A DNA stretch of 64,000 nt from Streptomyces sp. NRRL WC-3742 (GCF_000720635.1 NZ_JOCF01000005.1:62001-126000); one strand, 5' to 3'; positions 1 to 8,451 are shown, numbered from the stretch's first letter. The notes: generated by a model not told the origin, from the letters alone. Program-made: numbers and translations.

Positions 1-1298
1 TTGACGATGACCTCGGGGTCGATCAGGCCGGTCGGGCGGATGATCTGCTGCACCTGGCCGTCGCCGCGCGAGAGTTCGAACGGGCCGGGCGTCGCCGACA
101 GGTAGACGGTCTGGCCGATCCGCTCCAGGAACTCCTCCCACTTGAGCGGGCGGTTGTCCATCGCGGAGGGCAGCCGGAAGCCGTGCTCGACGAGGGTGCG
201 CTTGCGCGAGGCGTCACCCTCGTACATCGCGCCGATCTGCGGGACGGTGACGTGCGACTCGTCGATGACGAGGAGGAAGTCCTCGGGGAAGTAGTCCAGC
301 AGGGTGTTCGGCGGGGAGCCGGGCTCGCGGCCGTCGAAGTGCATCGAGTAGTTCTCGATGCCCGAGCAGGTGCCGATCTGGCGCAGCATCTCGATGTCGT
401 AGGTGGTGCGCATGCGCAGCCGCTGGGCCTCCAGCAGCTTGCCCTGCTTCTCCATCCTGGCGAGGGAGGTCTCCAACTCCTTCTCGATGCCGTTGATCGC
501 GCGCTCCATGCGCTCGGGGCCGGCGACGTAGTGGGAGGCGGGGAAGACGTAGACCGACTCGTCCTGGCTGATGATCTCGCCGGTGAGCGGGTGCAGGGTG
601 TACAGCGCCTCGATCTCGTCGCCGAACATCTCGATGCGGACGGCGAGTTCCTCGTACACCGGGAAGATCTCGATGGTGTCCCCGCGCACCCGGAAGGTGC
701 CCCGGGTGAACGCCACGTCGTTGCGGGCGTACTGGATGTCGACGAAGCGGCGCAGCAGGTCGTCCCGGTCGATCTCCTGCCCGACCTTGAGCTGGACCAT
801 CCGGTCCACGTACTCCTGCGGCGTGCCGAGGCCGTAGATGCAGGAGACGGAGGCGACCACGATCACGTCCCGCCGGGTGAGCAGCGAGTTGGTGGCCGAG
901 TGGCGCAGCCGCTCGACCTCCTCGTTGATCGAGGAGTCCTTCTCGATGTAGGTGTCCGTCTGGGGGACGTACGCCTCGGGCTGGTAGTAGTCGTAGTACG
1001 AGACGAAGTACTCGACCGCGTTGTTGGGCAGCAGCTCCCGGAACTCGTTCGCCAGCTGCGCGGCCAGCGTCTTGTTCGGCGCCATCACCAGGGTGGGCCG
1101 CTGCAGCTTCTCGATCATCCACGCCGTGGTGGCCGACTTGCCGGTACCGGTGGCACCCAGCAGGACGACGTCCTTCTCCCCTCCCCGGACGCGCCGCTCC
1201 AACTCGGCGATCGCCGCCGGCTGGTCTCCGTTCGGCTGAAAGGGACTGACGACCTCGAAGGGCGCCACGGACCGCTCAATACTCGTGATGGGACGCAC
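1..1298 (-). CDS. uvrB: UvrABC excinuclease subunit B, 3' end beyond window
   Basis: This is the N-terminal ~432 residues of UvrB, the helicase-like subunit of nucleotide excision repair that receives damaged DNA from UvrA and positions UvrC. The protein begins with the family-typical segment ([15 protein letters not shown]), followed by the Walker A motif GATGTGKS, the beta-hairpin tyrosine-rich stretch ([16 protein letters not shown]) and the DESH box ([11 protein letters not shown]). The start is taken as GTG at 1298, where similarity to the family begins. The gene runs off the left edge in frame, so the C-terminal helicase and UVR parts are not visible. A small XRE gene lies 44 bp upstream on the same strand. 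Identification is certain; only the exact start is open. Confidence 0.97.
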   Translation of the reverse strand, partial: MRPITSIERSVAPFEVVSPFQPNGDQPAAIAELERRVRGGEKDVVLLGATGTGKSATTAWMIEKLQRPTLVMAPNKTLAAQLANEFRELLPNNAVEYFVSYYDYYQPEAYVPQTDTYIEKDSSINEEVERLRHSATNSLLTRRDVIVVASVSCIYGLGTPQEYVDRMVQLKVGQEIDRDDLLRRFVDIQYARNDVAFTRGTFRVRGDTIEIFPVYEELAVRIEMFGDEIEALYTLHPLTGEIISQDESVYVFPASHYVAGPERMERAINGIEKELETSLARMEKQGKLLEAQRLRMRTTYDIEMLRQIGTCSGIENYSMHFDGREPGSPPNTLLDYFPEDFLLVIDESHVTVPQIGAMYEGDASRKRTLVEHGFRLPSAMDNRPLKWEEFLERIGQTVYLSATPGPFELSRGDGQVQQIIRPTGLIDPEVIV

Positions 1299-1342
1299 GC
1301 CTCAACCGTACGACCCACCACCGACAAGCGGAGCCGGATCGG

Positions 1343-1651
1343 TCAGGCCGCGTGCGCCTCGAACCTTATGGCGGGCTCGCGAGCGGGGTCGATGCGCACG
1401 GCGGCGTCGAAGGCGGAGGCCAGGCGCTCGATCAGCGGCAGGGTCGGGTCGACACCGCTCTCCTCGATACTCTCGACCGTCTCCTCGTCCAGGCCGGCCT
1501 TCTCGGCGAGCTGCGCGACCGTCCACCCGAGCGCGGAGCGGCGGGCGTACACGGCTTCGGCCAGCGACATCCGCCGCCCCGCCGCCCGGTACTCCTCGCT
1601 CTCACGGTGCTCCGGCGGCACGACCCAACGCGTGTGGTAGCCGCTGCTCAT
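1343..1651 (-). CDS. small XRE-family HTH protein, antitoxin-like
   Basis: A 102-residue protein with an acidic N-terminal half and a helix-turn-helix of the XRE type (about residues 30-85: MSLAEAVYARRSALGWTVAQ, then AEKAGLDEETVESIEESG). It ends with a segment typical of antitoxins encoded after RelE-like toxins. The start ATG at 1651 sits in an ATGA overlap with the stop of the degraded upstream toxin reading frame, which is the usual coupling of toxin-first pairs. An upstream in-frame ATG at 1744 exists but lies within the toxin remnant. If the toxin is dead, this gene would be an orphan antitoxin or autoregulator. HTH call is firm; role is inferred from arrangement. Confidence 0.8.
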   Translation of the reverse strand: MSSGYHTRWVVPPEHRESEEYRAAGRRMSLAEAVYARRSALGWTVAQLAEKAGLDEETVESIEESGVDPTLPLIERLASAFDAAVRIDPAREPAIRFEAHAA

Positions 1652-1841
1652 CGCTCCTCCTCGTCCCTGTCGTAGACCGCGTGATCTGGCCGGCCACCGG
1701 GAAGGGCAGGAGTTCCCCCTCCTCGGCGAGACGGTCGGCGGCACGCTCGGCCGCGCGGTGCTCGGCGAGCGGGCATCCGCGCAGCCTGGCTCGTACCTCG
1801 GGTTCGATCTCGATGCTGTAACCAGCCCGGGTACCGGTCAT
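1602..1841 (-). pseudogene. decayed RelE-like toxin partner of the XRE gene
   Basis: Starting at ATG 1841, the first residues (YSIEIEPEVR) match the N-terminus of actinobacterial RelE/ParE-like toxins paired with XRE antitoxins. The frame then jumps directly to what looks like the C-terminal tail of such toxins (AEHRAAERAA). The expected central beta-sheet with the catalytic region, roughly 60-70 residues, is missing. The ORF finally runs past the antitoxin start to 1602. A different frame carries a natural-looking ending (HAVYDRDEEER, stop at 1648-1650) that overlaps the antitoxin ATG. I read this as a toxin with an internal deletion and a frameshift. It could instead be a very small unrelated protein. 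Confidence 0.45.
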
Positions 1842-1895
1842 TGCCCCCCTCTGCTCCGCAAGGGGCAACGCGCGACCGGGGCCGGGGTTACGGCC

Positions 1896-2999
1896 TCATG
1901 CCTTCGCGCTGTCGCGGGCGAGGGCGACGAGGCGGGAGATGGCGCGGAGGTACTTCTTGCGGTAGCCGCCTCGGAGCATGTCCTCGGGGAAGACCTGGTC
2001 GAAGGGGAGGCCGGAGGCGGTGATGGGGAGTTCGCGGTCGTACATGCGGTCGGCGAGGACGACCAGGCGCAGCGCGGTGGACTGGTCGTCGACCTGGTGG
2101 ACGCCGCGCAGGCAGACGGCGGTGACGTCGTCGAGGAGGGCGCCGTAGCGGCTGGGGTGGACGGCGGAGAGGTGGGTGAGGAGGGCGTCGAAGTCGTCGA
2201 GGGAGGCGCCGGGGGTGCGGGCGGCGACGGCGTCGACGGTCTCGTCGGTGTACGGGGGCGGGGCGTCGGGCAGGCCCCGGTGGCGGTAGTCCTGGCCGTC
2301 GATGCGCATCGGGCGGAAGTGGGCGGACAGGCCCTGGATCTCGCGCAGGAAGTCGGCGGCGGCGAAGCGGCCCTCGCCGAGCTTCTCGGGCAGGGTGTTG
2401 GAGGTGGCGCAGAGCTTGACGCCGTTGTCGACGAGGCGGCCGAGGAGCGTGGAGACCAGGACGGTGTCGCCCGGGTCGTCGAGCTCGAACTCGTCGATGC
2501 AGAGCAGGGTGTGCCCGGAGAGGGTCTGGACGGCCTGCTGGAAGCCGAGCGCGCCGACGAGGTTGGTCAGCTCGACGAAGGTGCCGAACGCCTTGGGGCC
2601 GGGGGCGGCGTGCCAGAGCGAGGCGAGCAGGTGGGTCTTGCCGACGCCGTAGCCGCCGTCGAGGTAGACGCCGGCGGGCCCGGTGGGCGCGGGGGCGCTG
2701 CGGCGGAACCAGCTGCGCTTGGGTGCGGAACCGTTTCCGCGCGCGTTTCCGTTCCCGAGGGTGGTCGCGAACTGCTCCAGCACCTGGACGGCCTCGTACT
2801 GGCTGGGCTGGGTCCGGTCCGGGATGTACGTCCCGAAGCTCACCTGCGAGAAGCGCGGCGGCGGGACCATCTCGGCGACCAGCCGCTCGGCGGGCACCAC
2901 GGGGCGGCGGTCGGTGAGCGCGACCGGGCGGCCTGTGGAGCCTTCCGGGCTCACGTCGGCTATCGGGTCGGTCGCGGTGGGGCGGGAGGCTGCGGGCAC
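1896..2999 (-). CDS. zapE: ZapE/AFG1-like P-loop ATPase (cell division protein ZapE family)
   Basis: A protein of about 367 residues with the AFG1/ZapE AAA+ ATPase signature. It has the segment VPPPRFSQVSFGTYIPD before the core, Walker A GGYGVGKTH (about residues 115-123) and Walker B LLCIDEFEL (about 165-173). A sensor-like CATSNT and a C-terminal GGYRKKYLRAISRLV complete the match. E. coli ZapE associates with the constricting Z ring; the actinobacterial role is not established. A glycine/asparagine-rich insertion precedes Walker A. The open frame extends upstream to 3230, but residues before GTG 2999 are low-complexity translation of the promoter region, so 2999 is preferred. The gene is divergent from the reductase gene starting at 3132. 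Confidence 0.85.
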   Translation of the reverse strand: MPAASRPTATDPIADVSPEGSTGRPVALTDRRPVVPAERLVAEMVPPPRFSQVSFGTYIPDRTQPSQYEAVQVLEQFATTLGNGNARGNGSAPKRSWFRRSAPAPTGPAGVYLDGGYGVGKTHLLASLWHAAPGPKAFGTFVELTNLVGALGFQQAVQTLSGHTLLCIDEFELDDPGDTVLVSTLLGRLVDNGVKLCATSNTLPEKLGEGRFAAADFLREIQGLSAHFRPMRIDGQDYRHRGLPDAPPPYTDETVDAVAARTPGASLDDFDALLTHLSAVHPSRYGALLDDVTAVCLRGVHQVDDQSTALRLVVLADRMYDRELPITASGLPFDQVFPEDMLRGGYRKKYLRAISRLVALARDSAKA

Positions 3000-3033
3000 A
3001 TCTGTAGAGGGTACGCCTGCCCGCGGGTGCCCC

Positions 3034-3093
3034 GGAACGACCCCGGGGGGCGGCCCAGGACACCCCCCGGGGCGGCCCCGGAACGGCCCCGGG
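3034..3093. repeat. GC-rich repeats in the zapE/reductase divergent promoter
   Basis: The 132-bp divergent spacer holds two near-identical 14-mers, GGAACGACCCCGGG at 3034 and GGAACGGCCCCGGG at 3080, 46 bp apart. It also holds a 10-bp inverted repeat (3041-3050 with 3063-3072). They could be an operator for either gene. No matching regulator is evident. Confidence 0.4.
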
Positions 3094-3131
3094 ACGACCT
3101 CTGGACGGCCCGCGGTGGAAGACTTGGGGGC

Positions 3132-3908
3132 ATGCAGCTGCTGATCAACCCGCTCGCCGGGCCCGTCGACGATCCGTCCTCCCTGGGGGCCCTGTCCGCG
3201 CTCTACGCGTACCCCGACCAGGTGAATCAAGGGCTGCCGTGGCTGCGCGCGAACATGGTCGCCGGGCTGGACGGCGGGGCGAGGCTCGACGGTGTGTCCG
3301 AGGGCCTGTCCGGGGACGCCGACAAGCGGATCTTCGGGGTCCTGCGGGCGCTCTCGGACGTGGTGCTGGTCGGCGCGGAGACCGTCCGCACGGAGGGCTA
3401 CCGGCCGGCCCGGGCCCGTACGGAGTTCGCGGCGGCCCGGGCGGCGGCGGGGCAGGCCCCGGCCCCGGCGATCGCCGTCGTGACCCGCTCGCTGGCGCTG
3501 GACCTGACCGCGCCGCTGTTCACCGAACCGCTGGTCAGGACGGTGGTGATCACCACCGAGGACGCCCCCGAGGAGCGCCGCCGCGCCGTCGCCGAGGTGG
3601 CCGACCTGGTGCTCGCCGGGCGCGGTTCGGTGGACCTGCGGGCGGGCGTGGCGGCCCTGGCCGAACGGGGCTGGACCCGGCTGCTGAGCGAGGGCGGCCC
3701 CCGGCTGCTGGGGCAGCTGGCCGAGGCCGGGCTGCTGGACGAGTTGTGCCTGTCACTGGCCCCGCTGATCACGGGCGGCGACGCGCCGAGGATCATCCAC
3801 GATGCGGAAATGCCTGACGTGCAGCGGATGCGACTGGTCTCATTGATCGAGCAGAAAGGATTCCTCTTCACCCGCTACCTGCGTCACCTGGGTTCGGAGA
3901 CCCCGTGA
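3132..3908 (+). CDS. pyrimidine reductase family protein (RibD C-terminal domain)
   Basis: A 258-residue protein consisting of a single RibD C-terminal (dihydrofolate reductase-like) domain. Visible signatures are MVAGLDGGARLDG near residue 42, LVGAETVRTEGY around 80 and LLSEGGPRLLGQLAEAGLLD around 185. RibD reductase domains reduce the ribosyl side chain of a pyrimidine intermediate with NADPH in riboflavin synthesis. Free-standing homologues like this are common in actinobacteria and their substrate is often unknown. The gene is not next to other rib genes, so it may serve another pathway. Start ATG 3132 follows a purine-rich stretch (GGTGGAAGACTTGGGG). It probably is the first gene of a unit with the 153-aa gene downstream. 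Confidence 0.88.
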   Translation: MQLLINPLAGPVDDPSSLGALSALYAYPDQVNQGLPWLRANMVAGLDGGARLDGVSEGLSGDADKRIFGVLRALSDVVLVGAETVRTEGYRPARARTEFAAARAAAGQAPAPAIAVVTRSLALDLTAPLFTEPLVRTVVITTEDAPEERRRAVAEVADLVLAGRGSVDLRAGVAALAERGWTRLLSEGGPRLLGQLAEAGLLDELCLSLAPLITGGDAPRIIHDAEMPDVQRMRLVSLIEQKGFLFTRYLRHLGSETP

Positions 3909-3973
3909 CCCCCCGATCGTGATCCCGTTATGCGATGCCGGGGCCCGGGGGCCGGCCACTGGAAGGGACTCAC

Positions 3974-4435
3974 GTGTTCAAGACGGTACTGATGATCGAG
4001 AAGGCTCTCTCCGACGCTGATGTGGAGCTGGTCACCACGCTCCACAGCGACGAGAAGGTGTCCTTCGTCGTCCTGATGCAGCCGCGCGGCAAGCAGGACG
4101 AACTGCTGCGGGCGCTCGACGACGTCGCCCTCGGCCACCTGGACAAGGTGGTGCACGAGCACGACGAGTCCGAGAGCGGCCCGACCGTGGCCACCGAGTC
4201 GCTGGAGCACAGCCTGCGCCACCTGCGCGCGGCCGGCGCCGAGGCGATCGGCGAACTGGTGGAGGAGAAGCCCCTGGAACGGCTGCGCGAGGTCGTCCAG
4301 CGGCAGGAGGCGGACGAGGTGGTGGTGCTCACCTCCCCGCACTTCGTCGAGGAGTTCTTCCACCGCGACTGGGCCTCCCAGGCCAGGCACAAGGTCGGTG
4401 TCCCGGTGCTCAGGCTCTTCGCCAGCGACTCCTGA
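3974..4435 (+). CDS. conserved actinobacterial protein, USP-like fold
   Basis: A 153-residue hydrophilic alpha/beta protein. It begins VFKTVLMIEKALSDADVELV and ends with VVVLTSPHFVEEFF and GVPVLRLFASDS. The pattern of a beta-strand at each end with alternating helices resembles universal-stress-type Rossmann folds, but no nucleotide-binding loop is clear. Similar proteins are often labelled indole-3-glycerol phosphate synthase in databases; I see no TrpC barrel here and do not use that name. The start is GTG 3974 because AGGGA lies just upstream; an in-frame ATG at 3935 lacks a ribosome site. murC follows 139 bp downstream. Confidence 0.75.
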   Translation: MFKTVLMIEKALSDADVELVTTLHSDEKVSFVVLMQPRGKQDELLRALDDVALGHLDKVVHEHDESESGPTVATESLEHSLRHLRAAGAEAIGELVEEKPLERLREVVQRQEADEVVVLTSPHFVEEFFHRDWASQARHKVGVPVLRLFASDS

Positions 4436-4574
4436 CTCCGCTCCCGGCCTACCCGGCTCGCTCCTGTCCGCGCGCGCCGGTGGTGCAGAATCGTCCTTGC
4501 GGCCGGTCCGCGAGGACGATTCGCGTCCGGCCCGCCCGCCCCACTCCCAGCCCCCGCCCGTACGGAGCCCAGCC

Positions 4575-5978
4575 TTGAACGACGCCGCGCACGACCTGCA
4601 CGCCCCGCACTTCATCGGCATCGGCGGCGCCGGCATGTCCGGCCTGGCGAAGATCCTCGCGGTGCGCGGCGCCAGCGTCTCCGGCAGCGACTCCAAGGAG
4701 TCCGAGACCGTCCTCGCGCTGCGCGCCCTCGGTGCCACCGTGCACGTCGGCCACGCCGCCGAGCACGTGCCGGACGGCGCCAGCAGCATCGTCGTCTCCA
4801 GCGCCATCCGCGCCGACAACCCGGAGCTGGCCGCCGCCCGCGAACGCGGCATCCCCGTGGTGCACCGCTCCGACGCGCTGGCCGCCCTGATGGGCGGGCG
4901 CCGGGCCCTGGCCGTCGCCGGCACCCACGGCAAGACCACCACCACCAGCATGCTGGCCGTCGCCCTCGGCGAGCTCGGCCTGGACCCGTCCTACGCCATC
5001 GGCGGCGACCTCGACGCGCCCGGCTCCAACGCCCACCACGGCACCGGCGAGATCTTCGTCGCCGAGGCCGACGAGAGCGACCGCAGCTTCCACAAGTACG
5101 CGCCCGAGGTGGCGATCGTGCTCAACGTGGAACTGGACCACCACGCCAACTACGCCTCGATCGACGAGATCCACGAGTCCTTCGAGACCTTCGTCGCCAG
5201 GATCGCCCCCGGCGGCACCCTGGTCGTCTCCGCCGACCACGACGGCGCCCGCGAGCTGACCTCCCGCGTCGCCGGCCGCGAGGGCCTCAACGTGGTGACG
5301 GTCGGCGCCGCCAAGGACGCCGACCTGCGCGTCCTGTCCGTCGTCGCCCGGGGCATGACCAGCGAGGTCACCGTCCTGCTGGACGGCGCCGAGCTGACCT
5401 TCACCGTCTCGGTGCCCGGCCGCCACTACGCCCACAACGCCGTCTCCGCGCTCGCCGCGGGCGTCGCCCTCGGCGTCCCCGCCGCGGACCTCGCCAAGGC
5501 GCTGGGCGCCTACACCGGCGTACGCCGCCGCCTCCAGCTCAAGGGCGAGGCGGGCGGCGTCCAGGTGATCGACTCCTACGCCCACCACCCCACCGAGATG
5601 ACCGCCGACCTCGAGGCCATCCGCGAGGCCACCGAGGGCCGCGTCCTCGTCGTCTTCCAGCCGCACCTGTTCAGCCGCACCCAGCAGCTCGCCGAGGAGA
5701 TGGGCGCCGCCCTCGCCCTCGCCGACGCCTCCGTGGTGCTCGACATCTACCCGGCCCGCGAGGACCCGATCCCCGGCGTCACCAGCGAGCTCATCCTCGA
5801 CGCCGCGCGCCGCGCCGGCGCCGACGTCACCCCCGAGCACGACTTCGCCGCCGCCCCCGCCCTGCTCGCCGGCCTCGCCCGCCCCGGCGACCTGCTGCTC
5901 ACCATGGGTGCGGGCGACGTCACCAACCTCGGCCCCGAAATTCTGAAGCACCTCGCGAACGTTGCCTCCAACGTCTGA
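4575..5978 (+). CDS. murC: UDP-N-acetylmuramate--L-alanine ligase
   Basis: A 467-residue Mur ligase, the usual MurC length. MurC adds L-alanine to UDP-MurNAc in cytoplasmic peptidoglycan precursor synthesis, using ATP. The N-terminal Rossmann motif is HFIGIGGAGMSG (residues 12-23). The ATP-binding P-loop is VAGTHGKTTTTSM. The central domain contains FVAEADESDRSF and the nucleotide contact HHANY. The C-terminal domain has DSYAHHPTEM and FQPHLFSRT, both diagnostic for MurC. The start chosen is TTG 4575, preceded by CGGAG at proper spacing; the frame is open upstream to 4398, but that part overlaps the previous gene. It stands outside the main dcw cluster, as in S. coelicolor. msrB follows 45 bp later. 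Confidence 0.95.
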   Translation: MNDAAHDLHAPHFIGIGGAGMSGLAKILAVRGASVSGSDSKESETVLALRALGATVHVGHAAEHVPDGASSIVVSSAIRADNPELAAARERGIPVVHRSDALAALMGGRRALAVAGTHGKTTTTSMLAVALGELGLDPSYAIGGDLDAPGSNAHHGTGEIFVAEADESDRSFHKYAPEVAIVLNVELDHHANYASIDEIHESFETFVARIAPGGTLVVSADHDGARELTSRVAGREGLNVVTVGAAKDADLRVLSVVARGMTSEVTVLLDGAELTFTVSVPGRHYAHNAVSALAAGVALGVPAADLAKALGAYTGVRRRLQLKGEAGGVQVIDSYAHHPTEMTADLEAIREATEGRVLVVFQPHLFSRTQQLAEEMGAALALADASVVLDIYPAREDPIPGVTSELILDAARRAGADVTPEHDFAAAPALLAGLARPGDLLLTMGAGDVTNLGPEILKHLANVASNV

Positions 5979-6023
5979 CCTCCGCTTCCAGGAGTCGTTC
6001 CAGGAACCGTTTCAGGAGCCGTG

Positions 6024-6428
6024 ATGAGCTACGAGATCGAGAAGACCGAGGCCGAGTGGCGCGCCCAGCTCAGCCCCGAGGAGTACCACGTGCTCCGCGA
6101 GGCCGGCACCGAGCGCCCCTTCGTCGGCGAGTACACCGACACCAAGACCGTCGGCGTCTACAGCTGCCGCGCCTGCGGAGCGGAACTGTTCAGCTCCGAG
6201 ACCAAGTTCGACAGCCACTGCGGCTGGCCCTCCTACTACGCCCCCCTCGCCGAGGACCGCGTCCAGTACATCGAGGACACCACCCTCGGCATGCGCCGCG
6301 TCGAAGTCCGCTGCGCCCGCTGCGGCGGCCACCTCGGCCACGTCTTCGACGGCGAGGGCTACGGCACCCCGACCGACCAGCGCTACTGCATCAACAGCGT
6401 CTCCCTCACTCTGAAGCCCGCCGAGTAA
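6024..6428 (+). CDS. msrB: peptide-methionine (R)-S-oxide reductase MsrB
   Basis: A 134-residue MsrB, a cytosolic enzyme that reduces methionine-R-sulfoxide in proteins using thioredoxin. It has both zinc-binding Cys pairs (CRACG and CARCGGHLGHVF), the substrate-pocket segment GWPSYY and the catalytic-cysteine motif RYCINSVSL near the C-terminus. ATG 6024 is preferred to GTG 6021 because AGGAG at 6014-6018 is then correctly spaced. It lies 45 bp downstream of murC on the same strand. A strong hairpin just after its stop probably ends the unit. Confidence 0.96.
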   Translation: MSYEIEKTEAEWRAQLSPEEYHVLREAGTERPFVGEYTDTKTVGVYSCRACGAELFSSETKFDSHCGWPSYYAPLAEDRVQYIEDTTLGMRRVEVRCARCGGHLGHVFDGEGYGTPTDQRYCINSVSLTLKPAE

Positions 6429-6441
6429 CCCTCCGCGACAG

Positions 6442-6471
6442 GCGGGGCCGTGGACGTATCCACGGCCCCGC
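6442..6471. terminator. msrB terminator hairpin
   Basis: A perfect 13-bp inverted repeat (6442-6454 with 6459-6471, loop CGTA) starts 13 bp after the msrB stop. It marks the end of the housekeeping block and the start of the accessory island. Confidence 0.75.
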
Positions 6472-6491
6472 TACGCTGTGTGGACGGGTGG

Positions 6492-6740
6492 TCAGCGCAC
6501 CACAGGGATGTTCCCGGATCGCCAGTCAGCCAGCCGCTTGCGGATGTTCGACACCATCGGCAACCCGTCCGTCTCGGCCGGGGAGAACCACGCCACCTCG
6601 TGGGACTCGTCCGACACCCGCAACTCCCCACCAAGCGGGCGTCCGAGGAGGCAGATCGAGAACTCCTGGCGGACCTCGCCGTCGTCGTAGGCGAACACGT
6701 GACGGGGGTCGGTGTAGGTGCCGACGAGAGCCCCCGCGCT
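6492..6740 (-). pseudogene. 5'-truncated NUDIX hydrolase fragment
   Basis: The minus-strand frame encodes AGALVGTYTDPRH continuing into VFAYDDGEVRQEFSICLLG, then LRVSDESHEVAWFSPAE and a conserved C-terminus (NIRKRLADWRSG). This is the C-terminal half of a common actinobacterial NUDIX hydrolase. The NUDIX box itself (G-x5-E-x7-REUxEExGU), which should lie immediately upstream, is missing. Before about 6740 the frame reads into unrelated sequence toward the XRE gene. There is no ribosome site in front of the only good internal start (GTG 6698). It is most simply a remnant left by a deletion or insertion and is probably not functional. Confidence 0.7.
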
Positions 6741-6804
6741 GTCCTGCCCATAAGTTCGGGTGAGGAAGGTGCAGGGGCTCCTTCGTCGTTGCGTTGCGGG
6801 CAGG

Positions 6805-7560
6805 CTACGCCTCCGGCGGGACGCTGTAACGGCTCAGAACGTCGTCAGTCGTGGACTTGTCCAGAAGGCGCAGTTCCCACGGTCCGGTGTTGACGTCGAA
6901 CTCTTTGCCGAAGCCGACCCACTTACCTGCCATGCGGCGCCCGGTCGGATCGACCAGCAACTGGATGGCACCGTGGTACCTCGCCCCCTGGTAGTAACCG
7001 TCCTGGGCGGTCTGTTCCACCCATGAGCCGGTGACGACGTTTCGATCAACGGTGAGATCGAATGACAAGGGCGAGTCGGGATTGGAGGACGCGCCGGGGA
7101 GGGATCGCCCTGTGATCCTGTTCCCGTTCTGAGACAGCACGACGTGGTGCAGGCCAGTGAATGTGTTCTCCCGGCTGCTGCTGAAGAACTCGTAGTGGCT
7201 GACCCATACTCCCGAGTAGTCCTCACCCGTGGGCGCGGGCGCAGCCTGCACGGGCACGCCTGGTTCATCACTGGTCACGTCGTGCCCTCCCGTACCGTCC
7301 GCGCTGACCCTTGGCGGCAACTGTGGCGAGTCGAAGCCGAGGCGGTCAACGGGAATCTTGGTGACGGCCTCAAGGGCTCGAACGTACACCGGGCGGGGAT
7401 ACCTCACCTCTCCTGACTCCCAGCGCTGCACCAGGCGCTTACTGGCGTCGTTCGGCTCCCCTTGGTCCTCCCCGACTGCCCGCAGCCGCTTCGCGAACTC
7501 GTCCTGGCTGAGACGGAGCCCGAGGCGTACGGCCCGAAGGGTCTCATTCGGCGTAGTCAT
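6805..7560 (-). CDS. XRE-family regulator with beta-rich C-terminal sensor domain
   Basis: A 251-residue protein. The N-terminal HTH (residues 3-65: TLRAVRLGLRLSQDEFAKRL, then SKRLVQRWESGEVRYP) is a classic XRE domain. After a Gly/Pro-rich linker the C-terminal ~125 residues contain YSGVWVSHYEFFSSS, GLHHVVLSQNGNRITGRSLP, TGSWVEQT and a YYQGARYHGAIQ stretch. This looks like a small beta-barrel, possibly ligand-binding; I cannot name the ligand. It is not the DUF5753 domain of WhiJ-type regulators. ATG 7560 is preferred; the frame is open to 7647. A TA-rich stretch immediately upstream suggests a leaderless or near-leaderless transcript. It is divergent from a run of small genes including a DUF397 protein, the usual partner of such regulators. 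Confidence 0.85.
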   Translation of the reverse strand: MTTPNETLRAVRLGLRLSQDEFAKRLRAVGEDQGEPNDASKRLVQRWESGEVRYPRPVYVRALEAVTKIPVDRLGFDSPQLPPRVSADGTGGHDVTSDEPGVPVQAAPAPTGEDYSGVWVSHYEFFSSSRENTFTGLHHVVLSQNGNRITGRSLPGASSNPDSPLSFDLTVDRNVVTGSWVEQTAQDGYYQGARYHGAIQLLVDPTGRRMAGKWVGFGKEFDVNTGPWELRLLDKSTTDDVLSRYSVPPEA

Positions 7561-7722
7561 GACTAGACGATAGGCCCAAACATCGTCCAACGACGCCGAA
7601 ATGACGTCTTGCCAGGACTCCGGAGTGACGCCTTCCAGCCGTCGCAATGGCTCGCTGGGTCAGGGCACGCTCGGTCTGCTGGCAGTGGGGGATCACGGGA
7701 CCGGAGTCGGAGAGCGGTGACG

Positions 7723-7908
7723 ATGACACGCGAGGAAGACGAAGCCGATCGGCGCAGGCGACCGCCCAGTAAGCGCGCCAGCCCGGCCTTGATCGCCGCA
7801 TGCCGCGCCGATTACCTCAAGGCCAAGGCGGATGACGACCGGCGCGCCCCAGACCCTTTCAAGTACGCCCCGCTGGGGTGGGAGGACGTGACCAGTGGCG
7901 CCGCCTGA
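7723..7908 (+). CDS. small charged hypothetical protein (61 aa)
   Basis: A 61-residue hydrophilic protein beginning MTREEDEADRRRRPPSKRAS and ending PFKYAPLGWEDVTSGAA. ATG 7723 is preferred because GGAGAG (7709-7714) is well placed; GTG 7717 is an alternative. It contains no Cys and no membrane segment. It overlaps the next small gene by 14 bp, so both are probably translated from one transcript divergent from the XRE gene. No known domain is recognised. Codon bias is consistent with real coding, and the overlap chain 7723-8451 supports an operon. Confidence 0.6.
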   Translation: MTREEDEADRRRRPPSKRASPALIAACRADYLKAKADDDRRAPDPFKYAPLGWEDVTSGAA

Positions 7909-8068
7909 CAGCCGGCCGAGGTGCGCCGTTTGCGCGTCCTTCGACAAGATCACCCGCGTGTTCGCCGAGTCGCCCGAGCTTCCGGATCAGTCGGTGCTGC
8001 GCGAGATCGAGCTTCGTCGCCTCGCTCACGAACTCATCTGTGAGGCGGTGGCGCGTGTCGCGTCGTGA
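7895..8068 (+). CDS. small CxxC protein (57 aa)
   Basis: A 57-residue protein starting at GTG 7895, with GGAGG at 7881-7885 as ribosome site. It carries a Cys pair near the N-terminus (PRCAVCASFDKITR), followed by a predicted acidic helix (LREIELRRLAHELICEA). One half of a zinc ribbon would look like this, and the third Cys (in LICEA) could contribute. It overlaps the gene before by 14 bp and the gene after by 14 bp. Function unknown; the tight overlaps argue that it is real. Confidence 0.6.
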   Translation: MAPPDSRPRCAVCASFDKITRVFAESPELPDQSVLREIELRRLAHELICEAVARVAS

Positions 8069-8258
8069 GATCGCCCGGCAGGCACCGGGCACGCCCGCCC
8101 CGGACCATGACCAGTGCCCCGACTGCCAGTACTTCGACTTCGCGCAAGCGCGGTACCCGGCCGATGAATTCCCCACGATCGCACGGAACTTGGCGCATAG
8201 GCGGGCGCAGCACGTCGCGGACGGCGAGTGTCTGGCGGTGGCCGATGGCGCCGAATGA
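8055..8258 (+). CDS. small Cys/His protein (67 aa)
   Basis: A 67-residue protein from GTG 8055 with a Cys pair QCPDCQYFDFAQARYPADEF and, further on, AHRRAQHVADGEC. The spacing C-x2-C ... H-x4-H-x5-C could bind zinc. It overlaps its neighbours by 14 bp on each side. Similar short Cys-pair proteins recur in actinobacterial XRE/DUF397 loci. No named family is assigned. Confidence 0.6.
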   Translation: MSRREIARQAPGTPAPDHDQCPDCQYFDFAQARYPADEFPTIARNLAHRRAQHVADGECLAVADGAE

Positions 8259-8451
8259 GCCGGAGTACCTGTCGCCGAATTGGACGAGTTTCCTGGGCGG
8301 ACCGGTGCCGTACCCGGTTGACCAGGGCGACCAAGACAGCGTCGAGGAGGCCGCCTTGCCGCCCTTGGAGCCCGTCCCCGACTCGCCGACCATGGCCCGC
8401 CTCAGGATTGCGGCGGCGATCGCCAACGCCCGCTCCCGCTGGAGGATTTGA
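8245..8451 (+). CDS. small hypothetical protein (68 aa)
   Basis: A 68-residue protein from ATG 8245 (MAPNEPEYLSPNWTSFLGGP) ending in a basic helix (MARLRIAAAIANARSRWRI). It is proline-rich in the centre and has no Cys. It overlaps the preceding gene by 14 bp. A short hairpin immediately after its stop separates it from the DUF397 gene. No family recognised. Confidence 0.55.
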   Translation: MAPNEPEYLSPNWTSFLGGPVPYPVDQGDQDSVEEAALPPLEPVPDSPTMARLRIAAAIANARSRWRI

